Assembly: GCF_030272615.1 (NCBI RefSeq)
Contig: NC_081406.1
Location: 265,637,192-265,701,191, forward strand
Origin: Cryptomeria japonica
Lineage: Eukaryota > Streptophyta > Pinopsida > Cupressales > Cupressaceae
Length of the DNA stretch: 64,000 nucleotides
Reading direction: 5' to 3'
Both the position numbers and the translations under genes were made by a program. The notes beneath the pieces are model-generated. The model ran no database searches. It saw only the letters and a program-made list of their open reading frames with translations, and was not told the origin of the DNA. The stretch's first letter is position 1. Each line of letters opens with the position of its first letter. This document shows positions 36,881 through 47,858 of the stretch, in pieces.

Positions 36881-37420
36881 CAGATTTGAATCCCCAACTA
36901 GTCCCTGACCTGAATGCCCATCCCCTGACTCTTTCGGATTTGGATCCCCAACTAGTCCCGCATCTGAAAGCCCAACTCCTAAGTCTTTCAGATTTGAATC
37001 CTCAACTACTCATGGATGTGAAAGTCCAACTCCTGAATCTTTCAGATTTGAATCCCCAACTTGTCGTGCATCTAAAAGCCCAACTCCTGAGTCTTTCAAA
37101 TTTGAATCCTCAACTACTTGTGGATGTGAAAGTCCAACTCTTGAATCTTTCAGATTTGAATCCCCAACTTGTCATGCATCTGAAAGCCCAACTCCTGACC
37201 CTTTCAGATTTGAATCCTCAACTAGTCCTGGATATGAAAGCCCAGCTCCTGAAACTTTAAGATTTGAATCTCCACTGGTCGTGCATCTGAAAGCCCAACT
37301 CCAGACTCTTTCGGATTTGAATCCTCAACTACTCCCAGATATGAAAGCCCAACTCCTGAATCTTTCAGATATGAATGCCGAACTCTTCCCGCATATGAGA
37401 GCCCACCTCTCTCCTGGGTA
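36881..37420 (-). repeat. 54 bp coding minisatellite, about ten units
   Basis: 'cagatttgaatcc' or a one- or two-base variant recurs at 36881, 36935, 36989, 37043, 37097, 37151, 37205, 37259 and 37312, a constant 54 bp (18 codons). Alternate units are more alike, suggesting 108 bp higher-order growth. On the minus strand it encodes units around SGVGLS...EDSN. The 140-codon plus-strand ORF over the same bases is a by-product of the 54 bp periodicity. Confidence 0.85.
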
Positions 37421-38003
37421 TACAAATTAGTTCTCCAGTCACAAGCATTAAAGAGTTACAACACCAATCAATACTACATGTTACATAATCCATTAAAACT
37501 ACTTAGCTTACAGGCAGGCCGATGTCACGTGTCACTGGGAAGCGAACGCGGCCAACTCCCAGGAGATCATCTACCTTTAGCTCCAACAACCCATAATCAA
37601 GATCAACATTTTGCCTCAACCTTTTTAGCAACGCAATTGACATGATTGAACTGAAACATAAAAAAAAATGCAATTCATATTCGTCACACTATAAATAACA
37701 CCACACATTCACTACAAATGACACAGCCAACACACGACCATTTATGCCCACATTCCAATACAAAGTCAACATGTCATTGTGTTATGTACAACCCAGCTAA
37801 CAGTTTAGCCATAAACTATCCATGACATTCCGCTCTAGAACATATTTGGTTGCAATTGCAACGAAATAATGACTATGATCCATCACCAACGCTTGTTAAA
37901 AAGGCTTCTTGTGTTCTCCCCATCCAAAATACAACACAAAAACTAGACTTTCTTAAGGATTGATAAAGAAGGATGCAAAACATGCTTAACGGATCGGCTG
38001 TGT

Positions 38004-38105
38004 CTATTCTGACTCCAAAACGAACCTTTCCTACAATGTGTTACCGATAGGTTAGTCAATCGTAGCTGCTAATTGCAAAATCGATGTTGTAAAATGAGTG
38101 CGCAG
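38004..38105 (+). repeat. TIR end, forward
   Basis: CTATTCTGACTCCAAAACG at 38004 is followed by 'gtgttaccgataggttagtcaatcgtagctgc' and 'gcaaaatcgatgttgtaaaa', then the family homology stops. It lies just upstream of the start of the minus-strand multi-exon gene. Confidence 0.65.
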
Positions 38106-39239
38106 CAATTAAGATGGTCAATCTATGTCAGAGAATAAACAGCAATTCATTACCATTAACAAAGTCTTTCACAATAATTAATGGGTACAGAGACCTCCAA
38201 TTCATTTTTCAAAAGACACAAGTCTTTTGAAACGAGTGTCTATTCTAAAGCTTCCATCTCTTTTTTGACATGGGAATAGTACTATTTATTAAAAACGTAC
38301 TCTTAAGTTACGAAAAGAAAAAAGAAAAAAACACTCTGAAGGATAGACACATGAGGAGTTCATCATGCCAACCCGAGATACCTCAAACAGAAGCCCAAAT
38401 CACATTTTAGATTGGAGATGGATCATCAAACACATGTACTTCTCAAACATCATGAACATCAATAATCTAGAAATACAAATACACTACGATGAACATTAAC
38501 ACTCTCATGCAAATCAACATAATATATACAAATTCATAACACATAGTTTGCAAGAATTAGGATTTGTGGTTCATATATTCAACACTGGTTTCATGACTCG
38601 AAGATCCATAAATAACAATCGTACTACGTTCAGGTTCAAAAATTATATCTTATTGTCTAATATGGTGCATCTATAGCATATAATAAAACGCATCAGCCAA
38701 TTGCATTTTTCATTTTCATTATTATCAAATTCAGTAAAAGTAAGGACATTAATATTACATGATCAAGAACTGAAATTTATACATACATTTGTACCGCATA
38801 AAAAAAATTATATACAACAAACTCTATATATATATATATAACAAGCACCTTTCAAAAAGTTGCACAAGCCCAAAGATTATTAATAAGGGGACATTATAGT
38901 GCAAGTAGTATTAAACAAGGGAGACAGAGCAACAACCTGGGAATGTCTAGATGTTTGCCGGGGGACTACTCAATAGTCCTTGAAAATCAACAACCTGCAT
39001 GGATAACTAATGTTACTAGTAGTCTACATTGGGAAGTACATGCATTTCAAAAGACATAAAAGGAACCTACATGTTCATATATGAAATTGTAGTTTAACAT
39101 CCAATATAAACTACCACTAACTAATTTATATCACCTAAATTATATATGTCAACTTGCCATAGTACCAGAGCTGTACAAGAGTTGTCTATATCAACCACCT
39201 ATTTTTGTACTATTGTTGTGCGCTTAAGGACAGACACCT
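38106..39239. other. AT-rich non-coding stretch
   Basis: No gene is seen. A (TA)n tract lies at about 38825-38841. The sequence is otherwise unremarkable and ends where TIR-like repeats resume at 39240. Confidence 0.5.
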
Positions 39240-39754
39240 CTATTCCGACTCGAAATCAATGCTATGGTCTGACTAACACACAACTTAGACTCGAAATCAA
39301 CGCTATGGTCTAACTAACACGCAGCTTAGACTCGAAATCAATGTTACGATACCTCCTCCGTGCACATGAAAAATAACCTGCGTGTTAACAGGCGATAACA
39401 ATACAACTAACACTATATTTTACATTCAATGGATGCAATTGGATAACATGTCACTAACACGCAGTACCATTTGTCTATTATCAAGCCTTATTATTGACTA
39501 ACTCCATCTCCTATGGTAAATTGCATCGCGTGTTAGCCTTTGGCTTTACCGTTGTTAGCTACATCAAATCACAACTCGTACATGAACATTGGTCCGAGAG
39601 GTTGTGTCTCTTCTGGTTCTAAAATATAAAAATCATATAGACTAACAGCATTGTGTTAGACAAAAGCAACCATCAAATGCAAAACCTACAATTAAAAACC
39701 TGCCACAAACATGGGGTGTTAGTCCCCCCATTTTGTTTTTTGCAGCCACAATAG
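39240..39754. repeat. Short tandem repeats and a 147 bp TIR unit
   Basis: At 39246-39345 a ~42 bp unit beginning 'gactcgaaatcaatgctatggtc' repeats about three times; the first sits directly after an eroded end CTATTCCGACTCGAAA. At 39608-39754 a full eroded unit runs from CTCTTCTGGTTCTAAAA to GCAGCCACAATAG, with 'gggtgttagtc' as its palindrome remnant. Confidence 0.6.
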
Positions 39755-39929
39755 AGGCATCCCACTACGAGAGTAACTTGAGTTTCGTGCTAGTGTTTTC
39801 TCTGACAAAAGTACCAAATTTTTGTAGCCTGCGGCCTCTTCTTCCTGCCAGGATGCCCTCCAAATGTGATTCCTTCATTCACAAGCTTTTAATGTGCATG
39901 TTATGCACAATAAACCGGTAGTAACCACG

Positions 39930-40330
39930 AAGCATGCCACAGCCATCCTCCTGCATTTCCACATAATTTTGCGTGGGTGCCAAGGATTGAAACCAAGAAC
40001 TCGACAACAACTCCACATCACATACCATGGGGCGGAGCACCATGAGAAGTTGGCATGGTATGCATGTCTTGGAAATATATGTCGATGCATGTTGTTGGTA
40101 TGATACATCCACTGTTAAGCCACAATATAGATAGCCTCCCACATATATATGCATATATGTTTATTCTGCACTTTTCGAGTGTGATTAGGTGCTTCCAACT
40201 TGTGTCAGACATGTCTATTCTAGCTTCAAAATGAGATTGTAACAATGACATGAATCGGCATACATGTTTTGGCTCCAAAAAGGACATATCGTACCAATGA
40301 CATGCATCAACATACATGTCCGAGAATAAA
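39930..40330 (-). mobile_element. Diverged copy of the 3.5 kb TIR fragment
   Basis: From about 39930 to 40110 the reverse complement resembles 3590-3780 ('gacatgcataccatg', 'atgtggagttgt', 'cacccacgcaaaattatgtgg' against 'gcccacatgaaactatgtgg'). Next to it, 40215-40325 carries forward ends (CTATTCTAGCTTCAAAA and TTTTGGCTCCAAAAAGG) and the variant subterminal 'cgtaccaatgacatgcatc'. It contains no gene. Confidence 0.5.
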
Positions 40331-42035
40331 TATATATATGCAAATACAAGTGGCAGACACCTAATAGCTACATGAAAGACAAAGTGAGGTAAAATGGTTT
40401 GTTTCAAATTGAGCTTCTTTTACTTGGTCTTGACCTCGTTTACATGTTATGGTTTGCCTTTTGATGCAAACAGACTCCTCAAAATTAGGTTGTTGACTGG
40501 TTCATGCAACCATTCCTTGACTGTGTGTGACCTGCTCTTGTTTAGGAGTTGATATGTTGTTTGTTTGATGATAGCAAACATGGTACCTTTTTTATTTGCC
40601 TAATGTGGAAAAAGTAAGACTAATGCGCGAATGAAAACATTATTGTTGAAGAGCTCCTTGTTGAAGTAGCCTCCATCTATTATGGCTCATTGTTGAAGGG
40701 GGATTTATGGGACTATAGGTTTTCTTTTTTTTTATCTAATGAGCACCTGAGAATAATGGAAACAGAGCATAATATTTCCATAGTTTCTTTTATCTATGTT
40801 TTATTCTGTTGTTTTCCTCTGTATTGTAGAGGACATGTTTGTGTGTGTGTGTGTGTATTGCTTCATATATATATATACTAACACACACCAAACCGCAAAC
40901 AAACGATGCAAACCTTGACGGTTTTCTACAAAATCCCAAAAATCAACCGTCAACAATCAAACAGGAAACCTTGGTATCTTGACACGACCATGCTGCAAAA
41001 TGATGCCTAATTTACACAGACAAAACACAAAATGACACAGGAAATAAAAAAAAAATTATTGAATGTCTTAGGGTTTCAAATTACCGTAGCCGCCTAAGCC
41101 TCCACCCAAATCGTTGTCCTCTTCACGCCTCCTGAGGGCACACTCACAACCACCTCTGCGATACAAAAATGATATAAAAATTTACAATTTCAAACACTGG
41201 GTTGACGAAGGAATCATAAAACTATCTTTATCTGTTAGGGTTTGAATTTACCGATGCTGCCATAACCCTACACAACAATCTTCAATCGTACCACCCCCTG
41301 TATGCTTCGATACCTCCTCCTTGCACATGAAAAAAAACCCGCGTGTTAATAGGCGATAACAATACGACTAACAATATACCCAGACAACTTGGGTTATGCA
41401 TGCGGTCGGCTTTTCTCCTCCCCTTTGGAGCCACGCATATTTTAAGAATGCATACCTATAACTACAATTGAAGCGCAGCTCCTTCTCTTAGTGATTCAAC
41501 CGGGCACATGAATTTACAGCCTCAATTTCCACGGTCGAATATTTTGTTTCGCCTCCACCACTGCGTTCTGCATGCAACTACCGGACGAAATATATTTTCA
41601 ATTTTCTTGAAATCGAGTTTTCATTCAAATTTTTTTTTAAAATGAATTGAAAACTGTGCCCATAACATGTGACCACCGCCCGATGTTAGTCATGTTAGTT
41701 GACACGTCGACGCAATAAAGTGGGTTAGCCAAAAAATTGCCACATGGCAAAATCGAAATTGGCGATCACCGAAAATGTAAAACGCTTGGCCGACGGTCTG
41801 TTAACCGCCTCGCCCAATGTAACCATCATAGTTTAGTGACAACAGCCAGGAAAGTGTTAACCGCGAGCAAGCTTTTCCATCAAACGCAAAATGGCAACAT
41901 CATCCACGTCATCGCAGCTGCGAGGAATTCCATGTCATCTGTGGGTCCCAGGAACGTCGCTCTCATGGACCTGCCGTACTTGAATGGTATGCCTTCGACA
42001 TCATATGGAGGCATGTCGTTTTGGAGCCAGAATAG
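40331..42035. mobile_element. Non-coding element, inverted end at 42035
   Basis: No gene is seen. A (GT)n tract at 40841-40856 is followed by an (AT)n tract at 40865-40878. Positions 41306-41380 share about 75 bp with 39339-39412. The stretch ends with GTTTTGGAGCCAGAATAG (42018-42035). With a forward end at 40215 this could be a ~1.8 kb non-autonomous element of the TIR family. The 122-codon ORF at 41737-42105 crosses the element end and is unlikely to be real. Confidence 0.4.
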
Positions 42036-45000
42036 CTACAACCTATGCATCTTGGCAGCGTTCTACATGCCTTGTGTTATTTCTATGATGTATGATTCTA
42101 TATGATGTGTATATTTGATGTGTTATGTGTGTGATGCATTTTATGATTTTAGTGTATTTTATTTTATGCAATGTGATGATATGGTTGTGCAACTAATGCT
42201 TCTATGATAATGAGTCTAAAATGATATGATATTTATCAAAATGAATCGAATGCAATTAAGCTTGAGTAATAATGTAAGTGATAATGCAATCTAATTAATA
42301 GCAAATGAAATTAAAATGATATGCAACCTATATGAATGTTTTTGTTGTGACAAAATACATTTTTTATTGTGCCTCTTGATTTAGTAAAAGTGTTAGTAAG
42401 AAAGTGTAAAGTGGAAAATTGGATCCTAGTGACTCGCCACCTAGGAGAGAGAAAGGAAGCCACTAGGGTGATTTTCACTTAGGAGGAACTTTACATTCAA
42501 AAGAGGGGTTGAATCCGCTAGATCTGAATCTGAGGGAAAGAAGGATGTGAATTCTGAGTGGATTGCAAGTGGTTGAAGTGTGATTTACCCTCTTTTGTAA
42601 ATGAGAAAGTTGACTTGTTGACTATGCGGAAAAGAGAGAGGAAATGAGTGAAATGAGAAGCTACCAGTTCGAGATCATGTTATAACTTCAGATCTGAGCT
42701 AATTAGACTGGTATGGATCTGCCCTGCAAATTTGGAGAAAAGTCATTGGGACCGTGGCGAGAATGTACATGGTCCTCCACAAAATCCGCAAAATGAAAAG
42801 AGTTATTTTGTCTTTGCAAATGAAGCCCAAACCTGCAATTACAGATGTGCACCTGCAACCTACACACAAAAAAGAGAGGGAGAATGGTTGTGGATATAGA
42901 TTTGTCTCAGTCAAACCCTGGTTGAGGAATCAACCTTGAAAGAAAGTAATTGCAAATGCTTGAGCGTAAATAATGGAAATGTATACCTTGTAGATCTGCA
43001 ACTTGTTGATGATGACTGTTTTGCTTCATGAATGTAACCACAAATGTTGTATGAAATAGCATGTAACATGACAAAACCCTAACACACACACATGCTTGCA
43101 AATGAATGTTGTAATGTTGCTCCAATGGATGAATGAAGAAGACTTGAATGCTTGAATTCTTGATGACGATCTTGAAATCTTCTATCTTCTCCTTATGCTC
43201 TTTATCTATCTTTTCATTATCTATTCGTCATTCATCCATCCATGAATGAGGGTATTGAATTCCTTTTTATACATGCCTCAAGGATTAATTTTTAACCAGC
43301 CAAGGCCAACAAAGAGGAGTTGTAAACCCTAAAGACAAATAATGCATAGGAGAACGGGAATGCCAAACATAGGGCCACCCTAAGAGGTGAGGACAAGGGC
43401 ACCACACCCCTGTCCTAGGGGGGGCAAGGGAACCACACCCCTATCCTGCCCTATTTTGGGGCTCAGACAGTGTCTAGAGTAGACACATGACATGAAGGAG
43501 AAAGGGTGAAGGGGTGGAAATGCAAAAATAGGTCTCGGTAAGGAAAGGAGATGCCATCACCAAGGTGAGGACCCAAAATGTGGTTAAAATTGCATGGGTT
43601 GCAATTTTATGACACTATAGAAAGATAGATTTAGAAAAGATGATGAAGAGATAGGAGAGAATGAAGAATCAAATATGTTAACTTGGAAGGAAAATTGATA
43701 TGATATGATAGGAATGATAGTGATGAGTACTCTTCTTTGCCTTATTCGTAGTGCAATACGTTATCATCATTGAGCCTTATTATGTAACAATGAAGCTTAG
43801 TACACCAAGGTATAAGGAACTAGGATGTATAGATATCTCACTGCAAGAAACAAACACGTAGTAGACAAGGAATGAACCCTCCATTCTGGGAATTATGCTC
43901 AGGTTCGAGGTATGTGTGGCATTCATAGGCTAAATGCTCCCATCACAAACACCCACTAGAGCAATTGCCCAAGAACTTCATTGGTTCACACCACAAAACA
44001 ACAAACAAAGTAAAGGATCATGCCCATAATGACTCCTCTAGTCACTTTTGGACATCCTTGAGTAGCATAGAAACATGATCTTTGCCAATTGATAAAAGAT
44101 AAAACCAAATTAGACAAAACTCAACAACAAAACTAACTGTGCCTTTGCTTTGATTTGTTTGATGTGATGGTTGATAATGTCTGGTTTTGGAAGTTTTGGA
44201 CCTTGTTTAAGATTGATCTATCTGGTTTCGAGTGTATTTGATTCTGTCTAAGACATGATAATGATCATGTTGATGTGGATATCAATGATTGATAAGACTT
44301 GATCAAGTCGGTTGCAGATGTTTGATAAGATAGTTATATCCTTTGTTTAACTTTGTGTGAAGTGTTTGTTGGATATCTGCTAGGGTATTTGTTTCTCATG
44401 AGACATTTTATTGCAAGTTTTGGTTGTTTTTTATTTTTAGTTTGTTTATGAGTTTTCCAATGTTCAGAGTTTTGGGGATCATTTTTGAATGTTTTTTATT
44501 TTGTTGTTTTTCGATTGTTTTTGGTATTTGTTCAGGGTCTTTTTTTTTATTTTTAGGGTTTTTTCATGACTTTTAATGTTTTTTAAGATTTTTGTGTTTT
44601 GCAAATGTTTTTGGATTTTTTAAAGATTTTATTTGAATGTTTTTGATTGATTTTTTTCAAGATTTTTTTTCGATTTTTAAGATTTTTTCAAGACTTTTTT
44701 ATAATTTTTAGGATTTTTTCAGTTATGCCCCCAAGTATGCAGACCTATGATGACATGATGATCTAGGTGATGTATATGGAGACAATGACTTTTTGATATG
44801 AGTTATGCTAATGCAAGATGCAAGATGAAGATGTGGTTCCTATTCGAACAAGGGTGAGTGTATGTGTCTTTCACTTTCAAATGCACTTATTGAATTAAAG
44901 GTGTGAACCATTTTATAGATAGGAGCTCAATCCATTCTCAGAAGACTTTAAATCATCTAATCATAACACACTATGTAATCAAGATTTATGAATGGAGGCA

Positions 45001-45640
45001 TGGAAAACTTCTCCATCAATTCTTGAAACTTTGATCTCCTTTTGCCCATGTGTGTGCACTTGAGTTTATTTCGACTCTTATAATCATCAAGGACCCTTGG
45101 GATCCTATGTGGCTAGCTATGTGTGTTATTCTAACTTCAAAAGAAACCTAGATATAACCTCGCTATCAGTAAGCTTTTAGGGCTCTAATGAGGTTATACA
45201 CCGTAATCTCTCGAATATTACTCCATTGTGAACAAGCATCCATGGCCCTGATAGAGCTACTCACATGTTCCCTTAGTCAAGCTTTATTGCACATTTTTGC
45301 ATGATATTTCAGTTATATATCTATGCTATTTTACCTAGAGATGGATATTTGGCATAACTTTTATTTTTTCTTTTCTTGCCTTGACTTGTAAGTAATGAAA
45401 CCTACTTGGGTATGACAATTACAGCGACACTGAAGTAGAATTTTGGATTTTTCACTAGCCACATGACCAACTAGGTATTTGTAATGACTTAGAGCCTTTG
45501 ATTAATGTTTGAGATATAGCAATTGACAGATTTTGGGTAACAAGGCTCAATAGTGAAACCTCTACTCAACCATGGATAAAGCACAATCACAAGGTGGCAT
45601 TGAAGATAAATAAATAAATACCTCCTGAAACTTCATTAAC
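42036..45640 (-). mobile_element. Possible LTR/non-coding part of an old Gypsy element
   Basis: No coding frame is convincing. On the minus strand a TATA-like TATAAAAAGG (43261-43270) is followed by CT/GA-rich leader-like sequence. On the plus strand there is a T-rich tract of repeated 'gattttt/tttttcaag' phrases at 44400-44720 and a run of seven G near 43420. This layout, downstream of the minus-strand gag-protease region, is what a long 3' LTR would show, but I found no matching 5' LTR or clear TG...CA borders. A TIR-like phrase 'gttattctaacttcaaaag' lies at 45127. Confidence 0.3.
43261..43270 (-). promoter_or_regulatory. Candidate TATA box, minus strand
   Basis: TATAAAAAGG on the minus strand in an otherwise non-coding, LTR-like region. 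It rests on motif match and position only. Confidence 0.25.
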
Positions 45641-47858
45641 AATTATCTAGGAAATGAGACCACCTTCTCTCCCTTTAGTGCAGACAGGTGAATGACTTTG
45701 ACAACATCCTTGTTTTATTGATGCAACTATATGAGAAAGGAATAATGATATGTAACTCTATGTTGTGCAATTTGAGATGCAGATATGTGTTACAATGCAT
45801 AAAGAAATATGCAAATGCAGTACTTGAAAATTTAAATGAACCCATCCCCTTAGATGTAATATCTTTGTAGGTGTATGTTGTTCATGGGTTTAGGGAGTGG
45901 ATCTCCGTCATGAAATTGCAACGTTTTGCAAATGGTTGTTCGTTTCGTAGATTTTCTAACCATTGAGGTGTGGTTGGTAACGATATTTCACAAATTTTGT
46001 TTTCCTCTATAAGATCAATCCTAGTGTTGGGGATTGGAAGCATATAATTTTTTGAACTTACCTTTTCTTTCCATTGCTTTATGTTGTTCAAATAATCTTC
46101 CTCATTATTGGGTATCATGTCTTTGAGAAATGTTACCTGAACCTATTGATATCCAGTGCTTCTTTTGTTGAGAGATGTTATCTTATCCACCTCTAGAGTG
46201 AATCCCACAATATAGACATTATAGGCAAGTTCAATCTCCTCACCCAAAAATTCTGCTATGGTATTGTCATTTTTGGTCCATTCTAGTTGTGGTAGCACTT
46301 GTGGTTCCCAGTCAATTGGATGCCAATCAATTTGCTTTGGGTGAAGAGTTTCTTGTATCATACATACTTGATTATGATGATGTTTTGTTATGACACAACC
46401 TCGCATACTTGGATTGAGGAGTTTTACTCTCTTAGCACTTGGATTTTCTTTTGTTGTGAGATCTTGTTCTATCATCATATCATCCTATGTTGGTTCTTTA
46501 GTATCTCCTTGAAAAAGGAGTTTGATGTCTCCCACACATGGTTTAGTTATTTGAGCTGATGGTTTCAAGTTTCTTGTCCCCTCTTACCCCCAGTCAATTA
46601 GATGTGAATGTACAAGGGATAAATCTTTGCTTTCGTTTGCTAGAGAAGTGATTTCCATCGTGAAATAATGGTTATTATGAACATCTTTATATACAATGTC
46701 ATTATCAATGAGCAGTTGATTGTAATTTGTTGTGTCTATTGTTTGTGGGCTATTGTCCTGAATGGATAGAAACTCATAGTCATGAGAATTCATCATACTT
46801 TCTATATATGTCCCATTGTTTGAGGTTGTGTTTCTTATCTCATCTTGCTCTTATAACATAATTCATTCCTGACTTGAGGATCTTCAATGTGTGGTGGAAA
46901 CTCTTCTTAAATTTGGTATTAGACATTGCAGTCTTTCCTCATCTGACTCATTTGGTAAAAGTATTGACAAAATCTAAGGATTAGGCACATTTGGAGGTGG
47001 TGATCCAATTTCTACCACCACATTTGCTTGTGAAGTTGTTTTAGGCACCATACTATCAAGTGGTGTCTCATTAGTTTCTTGCAAAAGACATATGAGATCT
47101 GCACCATCTGATTTTGTACTAGGATATGTTGTTGCTTGCTTGCTTCTATGAGATGAAGAAGGGAGCCTTTGTGTTGATAACTGATTCTAAGGTGTATACT
47201 TTGATGCCAGGCTTGGCTTATTTAGTATATCTAGTGTTCGTTGTCTTGCCTTTGTTATCTTTGTGACATGCTTATACCCTAACCCTTGATTCTTCGGGTT
47301 TTCCTGAGGTAGAACAAGTTCTAATCTTCCTTGTTGTTGTTGTCCCAAGCCTATGGTACCATCATAACCATATTTTTGTAGCATTTTAAAACCATTTCCA
47401 TAATGATCTAAGGGTAAGCGGGCTATTTCCATGTCATCTTCTTCTCTATATAACTAGTGATTGGCATATTCTTCTATGGATTCTTCCTCTAAGTCTCCCC
47501 ATCTGATGAATGAGCAAAAATCTGAATATTTGACTATCTCATTTCCTTTATCTTATTTCATTACTATATTATGAAGTTTGCCAAAAGATCTCGAAGAAAG
47601 AGATAATTGTTTGACATTTGATGTACTGGAGATAGAGTATTCCCCACAACCAACATCCTTAACCTATAAAAAAGATGTTGTAGGCGTATCTTTTTGTGTT
47701 TCTTTGATTGTCAATGAGTCCATTTGTGTAATAAGTGGTGTTGCTTGATTAATCAAAACTTGATTGTCTATGATTGCTCTTAAAGTATTGCAGTGTTGAA
47801 AGGGGTTAGGATCCCCATGCATAGTTATTTCTACTCCATTGACTAGGAATTTGATGTA
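45641..47858 (-). pseudogene. Gypsy-type polyprotein, segment after protease (G-patch)
   Basis: Broken minus-strand frames continue from the protease. The clearest, 47432-47187, contains a G-patch-like motif (GFKMLQKYGYDGTIGLG, then NQGLGYKHV), a domain found after the protease in some plant Ty3/Gypsy and related elements, where it binds nucleic acid. Further frames at 46796-46584, 46478-46143 and 46118-45882 are acidic and carry LIDWG and DWHPIDWEPQ-like stretches. At least four stops separate them. No reverse transcriptase motif (YxDD) follows before the sequence becomes non-coding near 45640, so the element is truncated or internally deleted. Confidence 0.55.

Larger units (their letters stand above)
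33657..37643 (-). pseudogene. Multi-exon accessory gene, putative zinc-finger/K-rich protein
   Basis: Exons can be read with GT-AG borders and fitting phase: 37643-37512 (ATG, MSIALLKRLRQNV), 37413-36806 (54 bp repeats; frame lost midway), one ending at 36478, 36368-35904, 35809-35456, a triplicated exon module between 35355 and 34650, 34260-33958, and 33845-33657 (TAA). The 36368 exon has a possible C2H2-like segment (CLFRYC, then HRAREH). The 35809 exon has three repeats of GKQKKKNAAEK, strongly basic. The last two exons join exactly in phase and end SIVQSRQRRR. Breaks: a shift in the repeat exon, stops in two of the three modules, and TGA plus TAG in 34260-33958. Zinc finger and lysine repeats suggest DNA binding; function is otherwise unknown. 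The good splice sites show this was a real gene, possibly the element's regulator. Confidence 0.55.
25285..39754 (+). mobile_element. Candidate ~14.5 kb MULE with accessory genes
   Basis: The left boundary is a variant end CTATTGTAGCTCCAAATC at 25285. The right boundary proposed is the inverted end GCAGCCACAATAG at 39754, which shares the unusual CTATTGT start when reverse-complemented. Inside are a MULE transposase gene (+), a small gene (+), a subterminal repeat array, a coiled-coil gene (-) and a multi-exon gene (-). I could not find a convincing 8-10 bp target duplication, and other ends lie inside (29875, 30583, 38004, 39608), so the element may be smaller or composite. The gene content is well supported; the borders are not. 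Confidence 0.4.

Noticed and set aside
36838-37260. 140-codon plus-strand ORF of repeated 'LSDLNPQL' type
   Set aside because: Produced by the 54 bp repeat whose minus strand lies in an exon with good splice borders; the plus frame has no gene context.
25285-39754. Precise MULE borders with a target duplication
   Set aside because: The 9 bp flanks (TGGCCTCAG-like and GAGGCATCC-like) do not match; borders are left as tentative.
41737-42105. 122-codon ORF as a gene
   Set aside because: Crosses the element end at 42035 and shows no domain.
44400-44720. Possible coding frame in the T-rich tract
   Set aside because: Low-complexity poly-T with Phe/Leu-only frames and many stops.
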